64,000 bases of DNA, taken from positions 840,002 through 904,001 of the forward strand of contig NZ_HE997181.1 in NCBI RefSeq assembly GCF_000312425.1, given 5' to 3'. Position 1 is the first letter of the stretch, and each line of letters begins with the position of its first letter. A program made the position numbers and the translations under genes. Source of the stretch: Reyranella massiliensis 521. Lineage in GTDB: Bacteria > Pseudomonadota > Alphaproteobacteria > Reyranellales > Reyranellaceae. Of this stretch, positions 1-8,986 are shown piece by piece. The notes beneath the pieces were generated by a model. The model worked only from the letters and a program-made list of their open reading frames with translations, ran no database searches and had not been told where the DNA came from.

Positions 1-525
1 GATCGGATCGTTGGAATGGGTCTACATGAAGATACACCCATGCTGCCGCGGATTGGAGATGCCTATCCGCTGCCTGGCTTGCGCGAGGAGCAAGTCCCCT
101 TTGTCTTTGAGCAGATTCGGGAACGCATCAGCTATGTATCATCTCGCGCCGTACGGGACCGGATCTTCCGCCGAACGGTCCTGCGGGCCTATGGAGAGCG
201 ATGCGCGATAACCGGGCTCCGGCTGATAAACGGTGGCGGTCGCGCCGAAGTCGATGCGGCGCATATCCGACCTGTCGAGAAGAATGGGCCTGATATCGTG
301 AGCAATGGTCTTGCGCTTTCCGGTACGGCACACTGGATGTTCGATAGGGGGTTAATCTCGCTCTCCGACGATCTCGAAGTTCTCGTCTCGAGGCGTGTTA
401 ACGATCAAGAGAGCGTACGGGCCCTGATCAACAAGAACGGCTACGCCCGAGCACCCCATAGGCCCCTCGAACGACCTCACCCCCATTTTCTTCAATGGCA
501 TAGAGAGCATTCCTTCAAGCAGTAA
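1..525 (+). CDS. HNH endonuclease-domain protein, 5' end outside the window
   Basis: The reading frame is open from the first base, so the true start lies upstream; a possible internal ATG is at 16. The visible C-terminal part carries an HNH nuclease module: Cys-Ala-Ile-Thr-Gly, then AAHIRPV, then an Asn in SNGLAL and a final His in AHWMFDRG. This order (His, Asn, His) is the usual metal and catalytic core of HNH proteins annotated as putative restriction endonucleases. These are commonly near 290 residues, so roughly half is probably missing. No methyltransferase or partner is visible. Function beyond DNA cleavage potential cannot be assigned. Confidence 0.75.
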   Translation, partial: DRIVGMGLHEDTPMLPRIGDAYPLPGLREEQVPFVFEQIRERISYVSSRAVRDRIFRRTVLRAYGERCAITGLRLINGGGRAEVDAAHIRPVEKNGPDIVSNGLALSGTAHWMFDRGLISLSDDLEVLVSRRVNDQESVRALINKNGYARAPHRPLERPHPHFLQWHREHSFKQ

Positions 526-579
526 CGGACGTTCGGCTGCTGCGAATACCATGGGCCAGTCTGACGGCGCTCGCCCGCA

Positions 580-1533
580 TCAAGTCAACAGTCCAAGGCT
601 CCTGAAGCTCGCGTGTCCTTTGCGACCGATTACGAGATGGTCGTGGATCGAGATGCCGAGGGCTCCGGCCGCCGCCTTGATCTCGCGCGTCATCTCGATG
701 TCGTCGCGCGAAGGCTTGGGATCGCCGCTGGGGTGGTTGTGCACCAGGATCAGCGCCGCCGCATTCAGTGCCAGCGCCCGTTTGACGACCTCACGCGGGT
801 AGACCGGCGCGTGGTCGATGGTGCCGCGCTGCTGCACCTCGTCGGCGATCAGTACGTTCTTGGAGTCGAGAAAGAGAATGCGGAACTGCTCGGTCTTCTC
901 GTGTGCAAGCGCGGCATGGCAATAGTCGATGAGCTGCTGCCAGTTGGTGAGGACGGGCATGTCCTTGACCTTGCGTTCGGCCAGCCGGCGGCCGACCTCG
1001 CGCATCGCCTTGAAGTGGATCAGCGTCCTCTGGTCGATCTCGAATTCGCGCAGCTGCTCCGGCTCGGCGGCGAAGACATCACCCAAAGTGCCGAAGCGTT
1101 CGAGCAGCCGCTTGGCCAGCGGCTTGGTGTCGATCCGTTCGATTGAGTAGAAAAGCATCAACTCCAGCAGTTCGTAGTCTGCCAACGGCTCGGTGCCGGA
1201 TTTGAGCACGCGTTCGCGGACCCGGCCGCGATGGCCGTGATAATGCGGCTTGGGCGTGTCACCGTCGCCGCTATTGTGGCCGGTCGGTGCAGGCGCGGCT
1301 TCGATCGCCGCGACAAGCTTGTCGGTCGGGTCCTCGCCGGCGAAGTCCCAGCATTGGTCGAGCCTGTTCCAGGTGCCGCCGATGTCGCGCAGCACCTGAC
1401 GATGCGCCAGGGTATTGCCGCTGACGCGCCAGAGATTTTCCGATGTCCGAAGGTGAAGGCCCGCCGCCAAGAGCGCCACGTGCGCCTTGTCGTCCGCTGC
1501 AGGTTCGAGTGCCTGGCGTTTTGCCTTCCCCAT
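580..1533 (-). CDS. radC: RadC family JAMM/MPN-domain protein with N-terminal extension
   Basis: A 317-residue RadC-type protein. Residues about 97-317 are the standard RadC body: a helix-hairpin-helix-like segment, then a JAMM metal site made of E215 and HNH at 265-267 followed by S275 and D278, matching the HxH-x7-S-x2-D pattern. RadC proteins are usually about 220-230 residues, so the first 90 residues are extra. That part contains GGTWNR and CWDFAG, resembling the short GG-W-W-F motif seen in some phage and helicase accessory domains (weak impression). RadC's role is unsettled; the old DNA-repair name is not well supported. It is separated from map by a serine hydrolase gene. Confidence 0.85.
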   Translation of the reverse strand: MGKAKRQALEPAADDKAHVALLAAGLHLRTSENLWRVSGNTLAHRQVLRDIGGTWNRLDQCWDFAGEDPTDKLVAAIEAAPAPTGHNSGDGDTPKPHYHGHRGRVRERVLKSGTEPLADYELLELMLFYSIERIDTKPLAKRLLERFGTLGDVFAAEPEQLREFEIDQRTLIHFKAMREVGRRLAERKVKDMPVLTNWQQLIDYCHAALAHEKTEQFRILFLDSKNVLIADEVQQRGTIDHAPVYPREVVKRALALNAAALILVHNHPSGDPKPSRDDIEMTREIKAAAGALGISIHDHLVIGRKGHASFRSLGLLT

Positions 1534-1616
1534 GGCGTCACGGTCCTACGCAACCGCGGCAGAAAGGAGGCAAGAACAAGCTGAAGCCGAGACGGTGCAC
1601 CTGATAGGATCGGCTG

Positions 1617-3029
1617 ATGTCAGAAACGACCTTTGCCGAGATCGACGCCGCCTGCGCGGCCTTTGCGAAACAGGAACAGATCCCCGGCCTCGTCGCCGGG
1701 ATTGTGCAGGACGGGCGGCTCGCCCATGCGACGACGGTCGGCCTGGCGGATATGGAGACGTCCCGCCCAGTCGGTCATGTCACGGCATTCCGCATCGCCT
1801 CGATGACCAAGAACATGACGGCGCTCGCCATCCTCTCCTTGCGCGATCAGGGCCGTCTCGCTCTCGATGCGCCGCTGGCGGAGTACGTGCCGCAGTTTGC
1901 GAAGGTCCCGTCGGCAACGCGCGACAGCCGTCCGGTCAGCCTGCGCGATCTGCTGACCCACGTTGCGGGCTTCGTCACCGACGACCCGTGGGGCGATCGC
2001 GTGCTCGGCATGACGCCGGCAGAGCTGGACGCGCTGATCGCGAGCGGACGGCTGTTCGCCCGCCCGCCCGGCCTGGCGTTCGAGTACAGCAACCTGGGTT
2101 ACGCGTTGCTGGGACGCGTGCTGACCAACGTCAGTGGGGAACCCTATCAAACCTTCATCCGGCGGACGATCCTCGAGCCGCTCGGCATGGCCCGGACGAC
2201 CTTCGACGCCATCGCCGCGAGCCGGGACGACTTCGCCTGGGGTTACCGTCTGGACGAAGGCAGCTGGTCGCGCGAGCGCATCGAGCCCGACGGTGAAGTG
2301 GGCGCCATGGGGGGCTTGGCGACCACAGTGCCCGACTATGCCCGCTACGTCGCCTTTCTCCTCAGTGCCTGGCCGGCGCGCAACGATCCCGAGGTCGGCC
2401 CGGTGCGTCGATCGACCGTCCGGGAGATGGGACTCTGGCATGCGCCACCCTTGCTGCCCGACCCCGTTGCCGATGGACGTCAACCGGCACCGAGCGCCTA
2501 TGGATACGGCCTCGTCCACTCGACCGACGGCCTGCTCGGTTCCCGACTGCATCATGCCGGCGGCCTGCCGGGGTATGGCTCGCATGTCCTCATGCTGCCG
2601 CAGCGCGGGTGGGGTGTCTTTGCTTTCGGCAATCGCACCTATGCGCCTATGTCGCGCCTCACGCTCCGCATCGCAGAGATATTGCATGTAGCGGCTCCAA
2701 GGCAGGAGCCATCGAAGCCATCGGCGGCTCTTAGCCGGGCCGTGCGGGCGATCATTGCCGCTTACGAGGCAGGCCGTATCGAAGCCGCCGCGCCGGTCTT
2801 TGCCGCGAACCTGCTGCTCGACATGCCGGCACGTTTTCGCAATGCCGAGCTTGCCGCCTTGAAGCGGCGCCTCGGCGATGGCCATCTGGAAGGGATCGAA
2901 CCCATCCACGCGCTGGCGGGTCGTTTCACGATGGCCTGCCTGCACGGTCGCTTGCGCGGAACAGTCACCCTCTCCCCTGACGCGGAGCCCGGGATCCAGA
3001 AGCTCAGCCTGGTGGCCGAGGACGTGTGA
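1617..3029 (+). CDS. Serine hydrolase, beta-lactamase class C/PBP4* family
   Basis: A 470-residue member of the class C beta-lactamase-like serine hydrolases. It shows the nucleophile motif S62-M-T-K65, a YSN motif in FEYSNLGYA, and an HAGG triad in place of KTG (LHHAGGLPGYGS), the usual order. There is no clear signal peptide, so it is likely cytoplasmic. Such proteins act as esterases, D-aminopeptidases or amide hydrolases more often than as true beta-lactamases. The last 110 residues form an extra C-terminal domain resembling the accessory domains of this family. It starts 83 bases from the divergent radC gene. Substrate unknown. Confidence 0.85.
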   Translation: MSETTFAEIDAACAAFAKQEQIPGLVAGIVQDGRLAHATTVGLADMETSRPVGHVTAFRIASMTKNMTALAILSLRDQGRLALDAPLAEYVPQFAKVPSATRDSRPVSLRDLLTHVAGFVTDDPWGDRVLGMTPAELDALIASGRLFARPPGLAFEYSNLGYALLGRVLTNVSGEPYQTFIRRTILEPLGMARTTFDAIAASRDDFAWGYRLDEGSWSRERIEPDGEVGAMGGLATTVPDYARYVAFLLSAWPARNDPEVGPVRRSTVREMGLWHAPPLLPDPVADGRQPAPSAYGYGLVHSTDGLLGSRLHHAGGLPGYGSHVLMLPQRGWGVFAFGNRTYAPMSRLTLRIAEILHVAAPRQEPSKPSAALSRAVRAIIAAYEAGRIEAAAPVFAANLLLDMPARFRNAELAALKRRLGDGHLEGIEPIHALAGRFTMACLHGRLRGTVTLSPDAEPGIQKLSLVAEDV

Positions 3030-3032
3030 TCC

Positions 3033-3914
3033 TCAGGCCGTGGCGGCCTGGCGCTCTTCGGCTGGTTGAGCCTGGCCGAGATCGTAGGGGGGCTTTGTGA
3101 GGCTCATCGGCGAGAGCGTGAAGAACTCGACGCCGGTCTCGGTGATGCCGACGGAGTGCTCGAACTGCGCCGAGAGCTGCTTGTCGCGCGTCACCGCCGT
3201 CCAGCCATCGCTCAAAATCTTCACCTGCCAGGTGCCGGCATTGACCATTGGCTCGACGGTGAAGAACATGCCGGGCTTCAGCACCGGGCCGCTGCCCTTC
3301 TTGCCGTAGTGCAGGATGTTCGGCGCATCGTGGAAGATGCGGCCGAGCCCATGGCCCGAGAAATCGCGCACCACGGAGAAGCGCTGCGCCTCGACATAGC
3401 TCTGAATGGCAAAGCCGATGTCGCCGACATGGGCGCCGGGCTTGGCCACGGCGATGCCGCGCATCATGGCTTCGTAGGTCACCTCGCACAGGCGTCTGGC
3501 CTTTACGCTGACATCGCCGGAATAGAACATCCGGCTGGTGTCGCCGTACCAGCCATCGAGGATGACGGTGACGTCGATATTGACGATGTCGCCGTTCTGC
3601 AGCCGCTTGTCCGATGGGATGCCATGGCAGACGACATGGTTGATCGAGGTGCAGATCGACTTGGGGAAGCCGCGATAATTGAGCGGGGCGGGGATCGCCT
3701 TGTGGTCGAGAATGTAGTCGTGGCAGAGTTTGTCGAGTTCGCCGGTGGTGACGCCGGGCTGCACGTGGGGCGTGATGAAATCGAGCGTTTCAGCGGCCAG
3801 ACGACCGGCACGGCGCATGCCTTCGAACCCTTCCGGGCCGTGAAGCTTGATGGTGCGCTCGTCGCGACGCCAATAGTCGTCGCTGTCGTCGATGAACTCT
3901 CGGGAATTACTCAT
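3033..3914 (-). CDS. map: Methionine aminopeptidase, type I
   Basis: Removes the initiator methionine from nascent proteins in the cytoplasm. The 293-residue protein has all five metal ligands in order: D114 (NIDVT), D125 (GDTSR), H188 (SGHGLG), E221 (FTVEPM) and E252 (QFEHS), plus the substrate-side H97 in VCHGIP. An N-terminal extension of about 25 residues and a C-terminal tail make it longer than the E. coli enzyme (264 residues), as in other alphaproteobacteria. It converges with the hydrolase gene, their ends 3 bases apart. This is very likely an essential housekeeping gene. Confidence 0.96.
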   Translation of the reverse strand: MSNSREFIDDSDDYWRRDERTIKLHGPEGFEGMRRAGRLAAETLDFITPHVQPGVTTGELDKLCHDYILDHKAIPAPLNYRGFPKSICTSINHVVCHGIPSDKRLQNGDIVNIDVTVILDGWYGDTSRMFYSGDVSVKARRLCEVTYEAMMRGIAVAKPGAHVGDIGFAIQSYVEAQRFSVVRDFSGHGLGRIFHDAPNILHYGKKGSGPVLKPGMFFTVEPMVNAGTWQVKILSDGWTAVTRDKQLSAQFEHSVGITETGVEFFTLSPMSLTKPPYDLGQAQPAEERQAATA

Positions 3915-4027
3915 GGGCCCTATTTGGCATGCGATACGGGCAGTAACAAGACCGTGGCGGCAGCTTGGCCCGCCCTGTCACGTCCGCTAATCTACTGAAA
4001 CCACGGGGAAAATTGCGCGAGTCCAAA

Positions 4028-4789
4028 ATGTCCGAGCCGGCAAAAGTAGTCACCGCCTGTATCCTCGTGATCGGCAACGAAATCCTGAGCGGCAGGACCC
4101 GCGACTCCAACATCCAGTATCTCGCCACAGAGCTAGGCGCACTGGGCGTGCGGGTGATGGAATGCCGCATCATTCCCGACATCGAGGAGACCGTCGTCTC
4201 CACCGTGAACGAGGTGCGGCGGAAGTTCGACTATGTCTTTACTACCGGCGGAATAGGCCCGACACACGACGACATCACGGCCGACTGCATCGCCAAGGCC
4301 TTCGGGGTGGGCATCTCCGAGCATCCCGAGGCGGTCGCACGCATGACCCGGCACTACGGCGATCCGGCGCTGTTCACGCCGGCGCGGCGGCGCATGGCGC
4401 GCGTGCCCCATGGCGGCGTGCTGGTCGACAATCCGGTGTCGGTGGCGCCCGGCTTCCAGATGGAAAACGTCTTCACCTTCGCCGGCATTCCCAAGGTTGC
4501 CGAGGCGATGTTCCAGTCGATGAAGCATCGGCTGGTCGGCGGCACGCCAGTCCTCTCGCGCACCGTGCGCACCAACCTGCCGGAGGGCATCATTGCCGAA
4601 CCGCTGGGCGCCTTGCAGAAGCGCTTCGAGGATCTCGATATCGGTTCCTATCCCGCGTTCCGCAACGGCAAGCCCAGCGTCTCGCTGGTATTGCGTGGCA
4701 CGGATGATGCAAGGCTGGTCGCCGCGTCTCTGGAGCTGATGGATACCATCCGCAAGATGAACGGAGAGGCGGAGGAGTTCGTACAGTAG
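4028..4789 (+). CDS. Molybdopterin-binding (MoaB/Mog, CinA N-terminal type) protein
   Basis: A stand-alone MoCF/CinA-N domain protein of 253 residues. It opens with CILVIGNEILSGRTRDSN and has the TTGGIGPTHDDIT motif, both hallmarks of the competence/damage-inducible CinA N-terminal domain, without the C-terminal deamidase domain. Homologues bind molybdopterin-like ligands or act as ADP-ribose pyrophosphatases. The frame is open upstream to 3965, but the ATG at 4028, directly before the conserved start of the domain, is preferred. The membrane gene starts 4 bases after its stop, preceded by GGAGGAG inside this gene, so the two are probably co-translated. Confidence 0.87.
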   Translation: MSEPAKVVTACILVIGNEILSGRTRDSNIQYLATELGALGVRVMECRIIPDIEETVVSTVNEVRRKFDYVFTTGGIGPTHDDITADCIAKAFGVGISEHPEAVARMTRHYGDPALFTPARRRMARVPHGGVLVDNPVSVAPGFQMENVFTFAGIPKVAEAMFQSMKHRLVGGTPVLSRTVRTNLPEGIIAEPLGALQKRFEDLDIGSYPAFRNGKPSVSLVLRGTDDARLVAASLELMDTIRKMNGEAEEFVQ

Positions 4790-4793
4790 CCCG

Positions 4794-5897
4794 ATGACCG
4801 AAGAGCCCGCAGACAAATCCTCCAAAGGGTTGGGCGGGCTTTCACCGGCCCTGCAATGGGTGTTGCTCGTCGCGATCTCAGCCGGCATCGCCGCGTCGCT
4901 GATCTGGCTGCGTGCGCCGGCGCCGCTCATGCTGGGGCCGCTGATCGCCGGCATCATCGTCGCATCGAACGGCGGCAAACCCCGGATGCCTCTGTCGGCC
5001 TTCGTCTTCGCCCAGGGAGTCGTCGGCTGCATGATCGCGCGCATGGTGCCGCTGTCGATCGTCGGCGACATCCTGGCCCACTGGCAGCTCTTCACCGTCG
5101 GGGTTCTGGCCGTGATCGGAGCGAGCACTTTGCTGGGCTGGCTTATGACCCGTCTGCAGATGCTGCCCGGTACGACGGCGCTCTGGGGCATCAGTCCGGG
5201 AGCGGCGTCGGTTATGACCATCATGTCCGAATCCTATGGTGCGGACGTCCGGCTTGTCGCCTTCATGCAATATCTGCGCGTCGTCATGGTGGCAGGTGTC
5301 GCGGCTCTGGTGGCCAAGATGTTCGGTGTGACCGCGCCGCACGGTGGCGATGCGATCGCCTGGTTCCCCGATGCGAACTGGCTGTCGTTCGGCGAGACGC
5401 TCGTCGTCGCCGTCGTGGGGCCTCTCATCGCGCGTGTTCTGAGGATCCCGGCCGGCGCCATGCTGGTCCCACTGGTGATCTGCATCGTGCTGGCGCATGT
5501 CGGCCTGATGACGGTCGAATTGCCGCCCTGGGCGTTGGCGGTGAGTTTTGCCTTTATCGGCTGGAACATCGGTCTCAGGTTTACGCGTCCGTTGCTGCTC
5601 TACGTCGCGCGCATGCTGCCGCGGGCCATCGCCTGCGCTGCCGTGCTGATTGCACTCTGTGGCGTGGTCGCCTGGTTGATGGTCGTCACCATCGGCGTCG
5701 ATCCGCTGACCGCCTATCTCGCGACCAGCCCCGGCGGCGTCGATTCGATTGCCATCATCGCCGCCTCGACCAACTGCGACGTTTCATTCGTGATGGCGAT
5801 GCAGACGGTTCGCCTTCTCGCCGTGCTGTTCCTGGCGCCAGTATTGACCAAATTCATTGCCGAGCGTGTAAGCTACCCCAATGACCGCCATCCATGA
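4794..5897 (+). CDS. AbrB-duplication family membrane protein
   Basis: A 367-residue, very hydrophobic protein with about 10 predicted membrane segments arranged as two repeats. Each repeat ends in a conserved Gly/Pro-rich motif: WGISPGAASVMTIMSES in the first and LATSPGGVDSIAIIAA in the second. This is the signature of the AbrB membrane-duplication family, often misnamed ammonia monooxygenase or AbrB transcriptional regulator; the true activity is unknown. A GGAGGAG ribosome site lies at 4771-4777. A paralogue is encoded at 52423-53511. Its end overlaps the amidase start by 17 bases if the first ATG there is used. Confidence 0.85.
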   Translation: MTEEPADKSSKGLGGLSPALQWVLLVAISAGIAASLIWLRAPAPLMLGPLIAGIIVASNGGKPRMPLSAFVFAQGVVGCMIARMVPLSIVGDILAHWQLFTVGVLAVIGASTLLGWLMTRLQMLPGTTALWGISPGAASVMTIMSESYGADVRLVAFMQYLRVVMVAGVAALVAKMFGVTAPHGGDAIAWFPDANWLSFGETLVVAVVGPLIARVLRIPAGAMLVPLVICIVLAHVGLMTVELPPWALAVSFAFIGWNIGLRFTRPLLLYVARMLPRAIACAAVLIALCGVVAWLMVVTIGVDPLTAYLATSPGGVDSIAIIAASTNCDVSFVMAMQTVRLLAVLFLAPVLTKFIAERVSYPNDRHP

Positions 5898-7269
5898 CAT
5901 GACCGCCGGCGAGCTGCTCGCCGCCTACAAATCGAAGAAATTGTCGCCGGTCGAAGCGACCGACGCCGTCATCGCCCGCATCGAAGCCTGGGAACCGAAG
6001 CTGAAGGCCCTCTATGCGCCGGACTTCGGAGCGGCCCGCAAGGCCGCGAAGGAAGCCGAGAAACGCTGGCAGGCCGGCAAGCCGCAGGGATCGCTCGATG
6101 GCGTGCCGATCACCATCAAGGAGAACATTGCGACCAAGGGCGTGCCAGTGCCGCTCGGAACGGCCGCGACCGAACTCGTGCCCGCCGCGGCGGACGCGCC
6201 GGCATCGGCGAGGGTACGTGAGGCGGGAGCGATCATCCTCGCCAAGACGACCATGCCGGACTACGGCATGCTGTCCTCGGGGCGCAGCTCGTTTCATCCC
6301 CTGACTCGCAATCCCTGGAACCTTGCCTGGAATCCCGGCGGCTCCAGCTCGGGGGCGGGGGCCGCAGCGGCGGCAGGCTACGGGCCGCTGCATCTCGGGA
6401 CCGATATTGGCGGCTCGGTGCGCCTGCCGGCCTGCTGGAACGGCATCTTCACCCTGAAGCCCAGCCTTGGCCGCATCCCGGTCGATCCGCCGTTCTTCGG
6501 TCGCGCCATCGGCCCCATGACGCGCACGGTCGCGGACTCGGCGCTGCTGATGGCCGAGCTCTCCAAGCCCGATCCACGTGACCATATGAGCCTGCCGCCG
6601 GCGACCATCGACTGGGCAGCTGGTCCGCGCGATCCCAAAGGCCTCAAGATCGGTCTGCATCTCGATGCAGGTTCGGGGCTGCCGGTCGATGCCGAGACCA
6701 AGGCGGCAGTCGAAGCGGCCGCCAAGCTGTTCGCCGATGCCGGTGCCCATATCGAGCCGGTGCCCCCCTTTCTGTCGCCCGACATGCTGCATCTGCAGGA
6801 CCTCTTCTGGCGGGTTCGCAGCTGGGTCGATTTCTCGGCGTTGAGTCACGAGCGCCAGGCCAAGGTGCTGCCCTTTATTGCCGACTGGTGCCGCGGCGGC
6901 GCCGATGTCTCGGGCAGCATGGTGATTCGCGGCGTCAACAACTACATGGCAATCCGCGCTGCTGCGACGCGCGCGACACAGCCTTTCGACTTCGTGTTGT
7001 CGCCGGTTTCGCCCGTGCCGACCTATCGGGCGGAATGGGAGACGCCGACCAACGACGTCAATCGTCCGCTGGAGCACATCTCCTTCACCATGCCCTACAA
7101 CATGAGCGAACAGCCGGCCGCGTCGATCAACTGCGGCTACACGCAGGAAGGCAAGCCGATTGGGCTGCAGATCGCCGGCCATCGTTTCGACGATCTCGGC
7201 GTGATGCAGCTCTCGCGCTGGTTCGAGACCGCGCGCGGCGCGCAGAAGAAATGGCCGGAGCCGAAGTAA
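5881..7269 (+). CDS. Amidase, amidase-signature family
   Basis: A 462-residue amidase-signature enzyme that hydrolyses an amide bond. The Ser-cisSer-Lys triad is visible: K80 in PITIKENIA, the cis-Ser near 155 in GGSSSGAGAA, and the nucleophile S179 in GTDIGGSVRLP. Length fits the family (about 450-500). A second ATG at 5899 would remove the overlap with the upstream gene; neither start has a strong ribosome site, so the exact start is open. The next gene starts 10 bases downstream, suggesting an operon with the Asp/Glu racemase-like protein, possibly for amide or hydantoin-like compounds. The substrate cannot be read from sequence. Confidence 0.92.
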   Translation: MTAIHDMTAGELLAAYKSKKLSPVEATDAVIARIEAWEPKLKALYAPDFGAARKAAKEAEKRWQAGKPQGSLDGVPITIKENIATKGVPVPLGTAATELVPAAADAPASARVREAGAIILAKTTMPDYGMLSSGRSSFHPLTRNPWNLAWNPGGSSSGAGAAAAAGYGPLHLGTDIGGSVRLPACWNGIFTLKPSLGRIPVDPPFFGRAIGPMTRTVADSALLMAELSKPDPRDHMSLPPATIDWAAGPRDPKGLKIGLHLDAGSGLPVDAETKAAVEAAAKLFADAGAHIEPVPPFLSPDMLHLQDLFWRVRSWVDFSALSHERQAKVLPFIADWCRGGADVSGSMVIRGVNNYMAIRAAATRATQPFDFVLSPVSPVPTYRAEWETPTNDVNRPLEHISFTMPYNMSEQPAASINCGYTQEGKPIGLQIAGHRFDDLGVMQLSRWFETARGAQKKWPEPK

Positions 7270-7279
7270 CGGCCTCGCC

Positions 7280-7966
7280 ATGAAGGCACCCCTCGGCATC
7301 CTGATGCTCGACACGCGCTTTCCGCGCATCGTCGGCGACATCGGGAATGCCGCGTCGTTCGACTATCCGGTGATCTTCCGGCGCATGGAGGGCATCGGCT
7401 CGTCCGACGCCGTGACCACGCATCCGGATAGGCCGCGTGTGCTGGCAGCGCTGAAGGCCAATGCCGAAGCGCTGGCGGCCGAGGGAGCGGTAGGCATTTC
7501 GACGAGCTGCGGCTTTCTCGCACTCTATCAGGACGATCTTGCCGCAGTGTCGCCGGTGCCCGTGGCGACGTCGGCGCTGCTTCTCATCCGGCAGCTCGGG
7601 GGAAAGCGGGTGGGGGTCATCACGGCGTCGGCAAAGAACCTGACGCCGGCACATTTCGAGGCCGTCGGAGCGCCGGGCGACACGCCTTTCGTCGGCCTGC
7701 CGGAGAACAGCTCCTTTGCCGACACCTTTCTGCGCAATGGCCTGACGCTCGATCGCGAGCAGGTCGAACGCGAGGCGGTTGCGGCCGGTCGGGCGCTGGT
7801 GGCCAGGCATCCCGAGATCGATACGGTGGTGCTCGAATGCACCAATCTGCCGCCCTACAAGGAGGCTCTCAAAGCCGACCTTGGCCTGCCAGTGTACGAC
7901 GTGCTCGACTTGTTGAACGGCTTCTATGCCAAGCTGGCCCGTCAGGACGGCAACAGACGCCGATAG
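7280..7966 (+). CDS. Aspartate/glutamate racemase superfamily protein
   Basis: A 228-residue protein of the two-cysteine, cofactor-independent Asp/Glu/hydantoin racemase and maleate isomerase superfamily. The two catalytic cysteines are in place: C77 in STSCGFL and C187 in VLECTNLPPY, about 110 residues apart as in the family. It follows the amidase by 10 bases and probably shares its message, which hints at processing a chiral acid or amide, but the substrate is not known. Its 3' end overlaps the convergent transporter gene by 25 bases. Confidence 0.85.
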   Translation: MKAPLGILMLDTRFPRIVGDIGNAASFDYPVIFRRMEGIGSSDAVTTHPDRPRVLAALKANAEALAAEGAVGISTSCGFLALYQDDLAAVSPVPVATSALLLIRQLGGKRVGVITASAKNLTPAHFEAVGAPGDTPFVGLPENSSFADTFLRNGLTLDREQVEREAVAAGRALVARHPEIDTVVLECTNLPPYKEALKADLGLPVYDVLDLLNGFYAKLARQDGNRRR

Positions 7967-8877
7967 AGCGGCTGCAACAGGGTCGGGATCAGGTAGATCG
8001 GAAACTGCACGGCAGCGATGAACAGGAAGATGTCGGGATCGGCGGTGACGGGCAGGACCGCCATCAGCAGGGCGTTGTGTCGGCCGCCCGAACAATAGCC
8101 GGCCGTGAGGGCGATGCGCCGGTCGAGGATCGGCAACATGCCGACCGCCATGACGAGGTTGCACAGCAGCATGCCGGCGAAAGCGCCGGCGATGAAGCCT
8201 CCGAGCTTTACGGGTTCGGCCACGGCGCGGGCCACGACGCCATCCATCAACGGGATGGCGAAGATCATCAGCACCACAACCGACAGTCCGTCGAGCGCTG
8301 GGCCGGCTTCGGTGACTTTGGCCCCGAGGAAGCGACGGATGACGATCGCCCCGACGAGCGCCAGCGCCACGATCAGGCCGAGCCTCAGGCTGAGGTCGAG
8401 AAGGCCGATCTTGAGATCGAGCCCCAGCAGCCAGAGCGCGAGCGGCGGCAGGGTGAAGGGCACCAGGAAGTTGGTGAACAGGGAAATGAGGAGGGCCAGC
8501 GACGAATCGAGCCTGAGGAAGGTCGCCGTCGTGGCAGCCGAAATGATGCCCGGCGCCATGGCACTGAGGCAAAGCGCGGCAACCAGGCCGGGCCACAGGC
8601 CCAGCCCCTGCCAGATCGGCCAGACGACCAGCGGCACAGCGATGAGATTGAGAAGCGACAGCGCGATGGCCAGGCCGGGGCGGCGCAGCAGGGCGCTGAG
8701 CCGGTCCCAGTCAACCCGCGCCAGGGCCAGCATCAACAGGGTGACGGCGAGCGGCATCAGAAGCGGGCGTGCTGCCGCAGCGATATCCTGGAACAGGAGC
8801 CCGAGGAGCAGGGAGAACGGCAGCAGGGTGGTGGCGCGCCTCCCCATGTGCGCCAAGACGAAGACGACGGGATTCAT
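7942..8877 (-). CDS. Bile acid:sodium symporter-like transporter
   Basis: A 311-residue membrane protein with about 9-10 hydrophobic segments. The motifs LSAMAPGIISAATTATFLR (middle) and TAGYCSGGRHNALLM (near the C-terminus) sit where the two crossover helices of the BASS/ACR3 fold lie. The frame stays open upstream, but the ATG at 8877 starts directly before the first membrane helix and is chosen; upstream codons are not membrane-like and run into the divergent gene. Family members move organic acids, bile acids or arsenite with sodium. The substrate here is unknown. Confidence 0.75.
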   Translation of the reverse strand: MNPVVFVLAHMGRRATTLLPFSLLLGLLFQDIAAAARPLLMPLAVTLLMLALARVDWDRLSALLRRPGLAIALSLLNLIAVPLVVWPIWQGLGLWPGLVAALCLSAMAPGIISAATTATFLRLDSSLALLISLFTNFLVPFTLPPLALWLLGLDLKIGLLDLSLRLGLIVALALVGAIVIRRFLGAKVTEAGPALDGLSVVVLMIFAIPLMDGVVARAVAEPVKLGGFIAGAFAGMLLCNLVMAVGMLPILDRRIALTAGYCSGGRHNALLMAVLPVTADPDIFLFIAAVQFPIYLIPTLLQPLYRRLLPS

Positions 8878-8937
8878 TAGGCAAACTCTAGCACAGGCCG
8901 ACCCGCGGCACGTTTTGCATTGGCGCAGGCCCAGCTT

Positions 8938-8974
8938 CCCGGATACGCATCCGTCGGTCGTATGCGTGTCCGGG
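8938..8974 (+). promoter_or_regulatory. Strong inverted repeat in front of the creatininase-like gene
   Basis: A 13-base arm at 8938-8950 (CCCGGATACGCAT) pairs with 8962-8974 with a single G-U-type exception, around an 11-base spacer. The right arm runs straight into the GGGAGG ribosome site of the gene starting at 8987. It lies in the 109-base divergent gap, so it could be an operator for both genes or an RNA hairpin that masks the ribosome site. Confidence 0.6.
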
Positions 8975-8986
8975 AGGCGTGTCGGA

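Noticed and set aside
613-1146. Plus-strand frame opposite radC
   Set aside because: It is the complement of the well-supported RadC coding sequence and has no ribosome site.
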